A stretch of DNA of 64,000 bases. Source: Polaromonas sp. SP1. GTDB lineage: Bacteria; Pseudomonadota; Gammaproteobacteria; Burkholderiales; Burkholderiaceae_C. The translations under genes and the position numbers were made by a program. Position 1 is the first letter of the stretch. Each line of letters begins with the position of its first letter. Positions 59,707 to 64,000 of this stretch are shown here, in pieces. The notes beneath the pieces are model-generated. The model was not told the origin of the DNA. It searched no databases and saw nothing but the letters and a program-made list of their open reading frames with translations. The stretch covers positions 2,708,501 to 2,772,500 of the forward strand of contig NZ_CP031013.1 of assembly GCF_003711205.1 (NCBI RefSeq). The letters run 5' to 3'.

Positions 59707-59741
59707 TGGTGGTGCTCCGGCGGGGTGCTCTCTGCTGAGGC

Positions 59742-59770
59742 TTGCTGGCCGGGCAACCCCCGGCCAGCAA
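59742..59770. repeat. Perfect 12-bp stem hairpin
   Basis: TTGCTGGCCGGG (59742-59753), loop of five, CCCGGCCAGCAA (59759-59770). It lies 43 bp after the stop of the acidic 59-residue gene on its transcript. No T run follows, so it could be a stabilising 3' hairpin or repeat-borne. Confidence 0.7.
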
Positions 59771-59813
59771 CCCTTAGACGAGGGAGCACGGGCCGGGGCA
59801 ACCACAGCCCCTC

Positions 59814-59993
59814 TCAAGAAGGCACGTTCACCACCCGCTCATCATCATCCGGAATCAGCGGCATCCCCTCATCCGGCTCCACCGGCAAAGCCAGCGCATC
59901 ATCATCGTCCTCCGCCTCCTCGGGCGGCCCGAAGCGGGGCTGGCCGTTGTCGGTCACTGGGGCCTTGAAATCATGTTTGGCGGTCCTGGGCAT
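59814..59993 (-). CDS. 59-residue acidic protein, unknown function
   Basis: A small acidic protein (MPRTAKHDFKAPVTDNGQPR, then EEAEDDDDALALPVEPDEG and PLIPDDDERVV). The ATG at 59991-59993 follows a strong AAGGAGAA. No domain is recognised. Probably intrinsically disordered. The 257 bp upstream (59994-60250) is the divergent gap to the DUF883-like gene and holds no other gene I can support. Confidence 0.72.
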   Translation of the reverse strand: MPRTAKHDFKAPVTDNGQPRFGPPEEAEDDDDALALPVEPDEGMPLIPDDDERVVNVPS

Positions 59994-60250
59994 GAAACTT
60001 CTCCTTGGGCATGAAGCCCTGATGATGCGGGCGTGTGGCGCGCAGCCCGCCAAGCCAAGTGGCTGTTCTTCTGTCAGTGCGTGCCGACAAGCGCCCAGCC
60101 GCGGCAACACTCTCTTGTCCTACATGCACGCTGTCTTGCCGCGCACAGCCGGCGGCCCGGCGCGTGCCTACAGTGAATAACTGACCCGAGGCCCATCAAC
60201 CCCATCATGGCCGCACCGGTATTTTGTAGAAATTTTTTGAAAGAAGCATC

Positions 60251-60586
60251 ATGGACAAAACCACAGCATCCTCCGCCAACGACAACCCCATCCAGCGTGG
60301 CGTCGAATCCGCCGGCGCGGCTTTGCACAGCAGCATCGACAAGGTGGCAGAACCCGCGCGCAGTGCGGTAGAGCGCGCATCCTCCGCGGCGCACGAGGGC
60401 GTGGACAAACTGGCCAGCGGCGCCACGCATGTGGCCGACCGTTTTGCCGACCAGACGCGGCTTGTGAGCGAGGCGCCCGGCCGAGTGCTCGAGGCTTCGA
60501 AATCCTGGGTGCAGGAAAAACCGCTTGAAGCAGTCGGTGTGGCCCTGGCGCTCGGTTTTATTCTGGGCCGGTTGACGGCGCGCTAA
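60251..60586 (+). CDS. DUF883/ElaB-like membrane-associated protein
   Basis: A 111-residue protein with a long amphipathic helix (HSSIDKVAEPARSAVERASS, AAHEGVDKLASGATHVADRF). A C-terminal membrane segment follows (VGVALALGFILGRLTAR). The pattern is that of the DUF883/YqjD/ElaB group of ribosome-tethering inner-membrane proteins. It is followed by a clear terminator. Confidence 0.82.
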   Translation: MDKTTASSANDNPIQRGVESAGAALHSSIDKVAEPARSAVERASSAAHEGVDKLASGATHVADRFADQTRLVSEAPGRVLEASKSWVQEKPLEAVGVALALGFILGRLTAR

Positions 60587-60618
60587 GCCGCACCGGCTGC
60601 CGCTGCTCCCGTTCAGCC

Positions 60619-60642
60619 AAAGCCGCCCTTGGGCGGCTTTTT
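60619..60642 (+). terminator. Rho-independent terminator
   Basis: AAGCCGCCC-TT-GGGCGGCTT followed by T residues: a perfect 9-bp stem 33 bases after the DUF883-like stop. Confidence 0.85.
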
Positions 60643-60784
60643 GCTGCACCGTGCTTCTGCGGAGGGAGTGACACCAAATTTGGGTACAGTAAGCCACCTT
60701 TCCCGGCGCGCTACAACGACAACATCTCAGCGCCGGATCTTGCAGGTCCTCACCGGCATGTCCCACCTCTTCTGAATAAAACTT

Positions 60785-61726
60785 ATGGCCAGCAGCCTCC
60801 TTGCCCTGATTGATGACATCGCCACCGTGCTCGACGACGTGGCATTGCTCTCCAAAGTCGCCGCCAAAAAAACCGCCGGCGTGCTGGGCGACGACCTCGC
60901 GCTCAATGCCCAGCAAGTCTCCGGCGTCAAGGCCGACCGTGAACTGCCCGTGGTCTGGGCCGTGGCCAAGGGCTCTTTCATCAACAAGGCCATCCTGGTG
61001 CCGGCGGCGCTGGCCATCAGCGCTTTTGCGCCGTGGGCGGTGACACCGCTGCTGATGGTGGGCGGCGCCTTTCTTTGCTACGAAGGTTTTGAAAAGCTGG
61101 CGCACAAATTCATGCACAACGCCGACGAGCAGGCGGCGCAGCACGAGGCCCTGACGGCCGCACTGGCCAATCCGGCGGTTGATTTGCTGGCGCTTGAAAA
61201 GGACAAGATCAAGGGCGCGGTGCGCACCGACTTCATCCTGTCGGCCGAAATCATTGCGATCACGCTGGGCACCGTGCAGGCCAGCCCTTTCATCACGCAG
61301 GTGGCGGTGCTGTGCGGTATCGCGCTGCTGATGACGGTGGGGGTTTACGGCCTGGTGGCCGGTATTGTCAAGCTCGACGACGGTGGTTTGTACCTCAGCC
61401 AGCGTGAAGGCAGCGGCGCCTTGCAGCGCCTTCAGCGTGCTGCAGGACGCGGCATTTTGCTGGCCGCGCCGTGGCTGATGAAGGGACTTTCCATCGCGGG
61501 CACGGCGGCAATGTTCCTGGTGGGCGGCGGCATATTGACGCACGGTATCGCACCGTTGCACCATGCGATTGAAGCGCTGGCTCAAAAAGCCGCGGCGATG
61601 GGCAGCCTGGGCGGTTTTCTCGCCGCCCTGACGCCGTTGCTGATGGACGCTGTTGTGGGCCTGATCGCCGGGGCGCTGGTGTTGCTGGCAGTGACGTTGG
61701 CCAAAAAGGCGTGGCCTCGCCGTTAA
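60785..61726 (+). CDS. DUF808 (YedI) family membrane protein
   Basis: A 313-residue protein matching DUF808 from the start ([39 protein letters not shown]) through several helices ([39 protein letters not shown]). Inner-membrane, function unknown. It is monocistronic. Confidence 0.9.
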   Translation: MASSLLALIDDIATVLDDVALLSKVAAKKTAGVLGDDLALNAQQVSGVKADRELPVVWAVAKGSFINKAILVPAALAISAFAPWAVTPLLMVGGAFLCYEGFEKLAHKFMHNADEQAAQHEALTAALANPAVDLLALEKDKIKGAVRTDFILSAEIIAITLGTVQASPFITQVAVLCGIALLMTVGVYGLVAGIVKLDDGGLYLSQREGSGALQRLQRAAGRGILLAAPWLMKGLSIAGTAAMFLVGGGILTHGIAPLHHAIEALAQKAAAMGSLGGFLAALTPLLMDAVVGLIAGALVLLAVTLAKKAWPRR

Positions 61727-61748
61727 TACGCGCCGCGCGACTTTCGCG

Positions 61749-61952
61749 TCAGTCCTTTAGCCTGCCCGGTTTTTCCGGCTGGCCCGGCTTTCCACGATCC
61801 CCATGGGCCTCGCCGGCGGGCTGGTTGTCCTGAACGGAAAAGGGCCAACGGCCTTTTTGCTCAGGCAGCACAGGCTTGGCTGCTTCCCGTGCTCGTTGCT
61901 CCAGCGCCTTGCGGCTTTCGGCATCGGGTGCGGGTACTTTAAGTCTGGGCAT
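61749..61952 (-). CDS. 67-residue charged protein, unknown function
   Basis: A small protein (MPRLKVPAPDAESRKALEQR, AREAAKPVLPEQKGRWPFS, GEAHGDRGKPGQPEKPG). GGAG lies ten bases upstream of the ATG at 61950-61952. It is disordered and Pro/Lys/Glu-rich and convergent with the DUF808 gene. No family is recognised. Confidence 0.65.
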   Translation of the reverse strand: MPRLKVPAPDAESRKALEQRAREAAKPVLPEQKGRWPFSVQDNQPAGEAHGDRGKPGQPEKPGRLKD

Positions 61953-62009
61953 CGGATCTTTCTCCAAGATAAAGAGGGCGTTTTAAAAAGGGCGTTCAAC
62001 GCATTTCAT

Positions 62010-63044
62010 TCACGCTTTCACTTTAGTCCTCGAAGAGACGGGCGCCTGTAGGTTGGCAATGACGCCGGCTGTAGGAGAGCCGGGGCCACGTGCCAAGGCA
62101 GCCCTGATACCCGGCCCGCCCGGCAAGCTGCTCTTGCGCTGGATCAGGTCGTGCTTGGCAAAGAGCTCGGCGATCCAGTCCACAAACACGCGCACCTTGT
62201 TGCTCAGGTGGCGGTTGGGTGGGTAGACCACATGGATAGGCTTGGCCTCCGAGCACCAGCCGTTAAAGAGCGGCTCCAGCGCGCCGCTGCTGATGTGGTG
62301 CTGCACAAGGAAGGTGACCGTCTGCAGGATGCCCAGGCCGGCCAGCGCCGCCGCCACACCGGCGTTCGAGTCATTGACCGACAGCTGGTGGTGGCCGTCG
62401 ATCTCCACCACCTCACCGTCCTTGTGCAGCGTCACGTTGTAGAGCTTGCCGTCGCGCGGTGAGAAGTAGCGGATCAAGCGGTGCCCGTCGACCAGTTGCC
62501 TGGGGTGCTCGGGCGTGCCGTGGCGCTTGAGGTAAGCCGGCGAGGCACAGGACATCAAATAGAACTCGCCGATGCGGCGCGCCACCAGCGACTGGTCGGT
62601 GATCTCGCCGCCGCGGATCACGCAGTCGACGTTTTCCGCCAGGATGTCGATGGGCCGGTCGCTCACGCCCAGCTCCAGCTGGATGTCCGGGTAGCGCGCA
62701 TAAAAGTCCGGCAGGGCCGGGATCACCACCGCCATGCCCAGCGATGAGGGGATGTCCACCTTGAGCCGCCCGCGCGGGCTGGCTTTGGCGCGCGACATGC
62801 TCGACTCCAGCTCTTCCATCTCGCCCAGCAGCCGGCCGGCGCGCTCGTAATAAGCGGCGCCGTCGGCGGTGACGGTGACTTTGCGCGTGGTGCGATTGAG
62901 CAGCTTGGTGTCCAGCGACAGCTCCAGCGTCTGGATCAATCGCGTCACGGTCGGCTTGGGCATGCCCATGGAGTCGGCCGCCTTGGTGAAGGTGCCGGCT
63001 TCCACGACCCGTACAAAGGCCTGCATTGCGGAAAACTTGTCCAT
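62010..63044 (-). CDS. LysR family regulator (CrgA-like)
   Basis: A 344-residue LysR-type regulator. The N-terminal HTH reads MQAFVRVVEAGTFTKAADS and PKPTVTRLIQTLELSLDTKL; the effector domain has the CrgA-like pattern (RGRLKVDIPSSLGMAVVIPAL, ENVDCVIRGGEITDQSLVAR). It is longer than usual because of a ~40-residue C-terminal tail. It is divergent from the hydrolase-fold gene at 63503, its likely target. The 458-bp gap between them holds no gene I can support. Confidence 0.9.
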   Translation of the reverse strand: MDKFSAMQAFVRVVEAGTFTKAADSMGMPKPTVTRLIQTLELSLDTKLLNRTTRKVTVTADGAAYYERAGRLLGEMEELESSMSRAKASPRGRLKVDIPSSLGMAVVIPALPDFYARYPDIQLELGVSDRPIDILAENVDCVIRGGEITDQSLVARRIGEFYLMSCASPAYLKRHGTPEHPRQLVDGHRLIRYFSPRDGKLYNVTLHKDGEVVEIDGHHQLSVNDSNAGVAAALAGLGILQTVTFLVQHHISSGALEPLFNGWCSEAKPIHVVYPPNRHLSNKVRVFVDWIAELFAKHDLIQRKSSLPGGPGIRAALARGPGSPTAGVIANLQAPVSSRTKVKA

Positions 63045-63502
63045 GAAGAGTCCAGTCCTTGTGAAGGTGGTCAGCGGGTGTCGCGTTGGGTGAGCCGCCT
63101 GCCCCGCCCCCTGGCTGTGTTGGCCGTGGGGTGGCAGGTGGCTCTAAGGGTCTGTAAACGTAGGCCCGTCAGGCGGGCATGGGCTGAAGGCGAGGGGCGA
63201 TTGTGACGAGCATGGCCGCTTTCTGCGGCGGGCGGCAAATAGCCCTGCCATTCGTCAGGGATTACCCGCAGATCATTGACCCTGCCATGGAGGGAAGGCC
63301 GAAGCTGCGCGCCTATGTCATTCAAGAGTGTCTTCATGAGCGGGGGCCGCGGTTCAGCAGGCGAAATGCCCTGCAGCGCCTCGGCATACCCCGATTGTTG
63401 CACTGGTGAAATAAAGTATGAATGGAATGGCTATTTATTAAGTGATTCCCGGCGCGTATCTTCTGCTGCATCGCAACAAACAGGAGCCCCGCGCGGTTCA
63501 TC

Positions 63503-64000
63503 ATGATCAAAAGCCACCAGCCCGCCCTCACCGGCGCCGACAAAGCCACACCCCTTTGGGTGGACAAACAGATCCAGCTGGCGCTGAAAAAGCCGCTGGA
63601 CGTGCGTTTTTATGGCCGTCGCAGCAGCAAGGGCGCGTCTCCCCTGGTGGTGCATTTTCATGCCGGCGCTTTTGTGGGCGGCTCGCTCGAGGGCGGTTCC
63701 TGCGTCGCGGGGCTGCTGGCCGATGCCGGTGCGGTGGTGATGTCGCTGGACTACCCGTTGGCGCCCGAGCATCCATTTCCCAGTGCCGTTGAAATGGGCT
63801 ACGCCGCACTGGTGTGGGCCTTCAAGTCCCGTGCCAAGCTGGCCGGCGCCGGCGCGCCCGTCTTTGTGGCCGGTGAAGAAGCCGGCGGCAACATCGCCGC
63901 CGCCGTGGCGTTGATGGCGCGCGACCTGCATGAGCCGGCGCTGGCCGGGCAAATCCTGCTGTCGCCCATGCTGGACCCGTGCCTGGCCACCGCTTCGCTG
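63503..64000 (+). CDS. Alpha/beta hydrolase-3-like protein lacking the catalytic serine (partial)
   Basis: The first 166 residues of an HSL/alpha-beta-hydrolase-3 family protein, running off the window edge. Family parts are HFHAGAFVGGS (51-61, the oxyanion HGG region), LDYPLAPEHPFP (82-93) and the nucleophile elbow. In the elbow the expected GDSAGGN is GEEAGGN (124-130), so the catalytic Ser is Glu126. This predicts a non-hydrolytic or altered protein. It is divergent from the LysR gene. Confidence 0.8.
   Translation, partial: MIKSHQPALTGADKATPLWVDKQIQLALKKPLDVRFYGRRSSKGASPLVVHFHAGAFVGGSLEGGSCVAGLLADAGAVVMSLDYPLAPEHPFPSAVEMGYAALVWAFKSRAKLAGAGAPVFVAGEEAGGNIAAAVALMARDLHEPALAGQILLSPMLDPCLATASL

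Noticed and set aside
60074..61585. 503-codon minus-strand open frame
   Set aside because: It is antisense to the DUF883-like and DUF808 genes and crosses a clear terminator; no protein features.
63071..63409. Open frames on both strands in the LysR/hydrolase gap
   Set aside because: No ribosome site, low-complexity Arg/Pro content and no recognisable domain; the gap is better read as regulatory DNA.

Overview
The window is a GC-rich (mid-60s % by eye), densely coded chromosomal segment of a betaproteobacterium. It most resembles Comamonadaceae in order Burkholderiales (Polaromonas, Rhodoferax or Variovorax type). This is inferred from the abundance of Bug/TctC receptors, the TAXI-type receptor, VF530 and DUF1989 proteins, and two families of short dispersed repeats typical of that group. 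No rRNA, tRNA, CRISPR array, insertion sequence or phage gene was recognised.

Layout. 1-8.1 kb: a minus-strand peptide ABC transporter operon (dppB-A-C-D-F) followed by an M20 amidohydrolase and a decayed DUF2817 peptidase pseudogene. 8.3-9.7 kb: a membrane-anchored TAXI-type binding protein. 9.8-17.3 kb: a minus-strand copper/heavy-metal cluster. It encodes a MerT-like and a MerP-like protein, a predicted outer-membrane protein, two CusF-like proteins, a DUF411 protein, a cupredoxin, a Tat-exported multicopper oxidase, an unusually short TolC-family protein, two paralogous Cys-rich secreted proteins and two small unknowns. No RND pump (CusA/CusB) or P-type ATPase lies beside it. 17.3-23.3 kb: an MFS carrier, then a GntR-controlled amino-acid-type ABC operon ending in a DUF1989 protein. 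23.5-34.4 kb: a lipoprotein, a Bug receptor divergent from an AMP-ligase/enolase-superfamily pair, a voltage-gated K+ channel with a zinc ribbon, YaeQ, a luciferase-like monooxygenase, a short MetE-like enzyme, TetR/DUF2855 and a cupin.

34.5-46.8 kb: a glycine-zipper protein, DUF427, an aldolase plus Bug receptor pair, UspA, DUF465, PPK2, an SDR, a pseudouridine synthase, an orphan ATP-synthase c-subunit, VF530 with a 47-residue partner, type II NADH dehydrogenase, a DUF3995/thioesterase/HxlR run and an MFS exporter. 46.8-48.7 kb: an AT-richer patch of small genes, including DUF4262. 48.8-52.9 kb: two multihaem cytochrome c genes divergent from a MocR regulator. 53-64 kb: an alpha/beta hydrolase, M14 peptidase, Gdx-type SMR exporter, a TetR-controlled SDR, LysR, two GNATs, a ferredoxin, DUF883 and DUF808 proteins, a second LysR and the start of a hydrolase-fold protein that lacks its catalytic serine.

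The most unusual feature is a repeat of about 58 bp with a conserved AGCTATCAA core. It occurs in at least eight intergenic places and also inside three genes of the metal cluster. In two of these it encodes the hydrophobic signal-peptide core. A second repeat family has entered the dppF 5' end and encodes a 26-residue extension. Predicted operators (GntR, HxlR, TetR, MocR, LysR) can be read next to their regulator genes.
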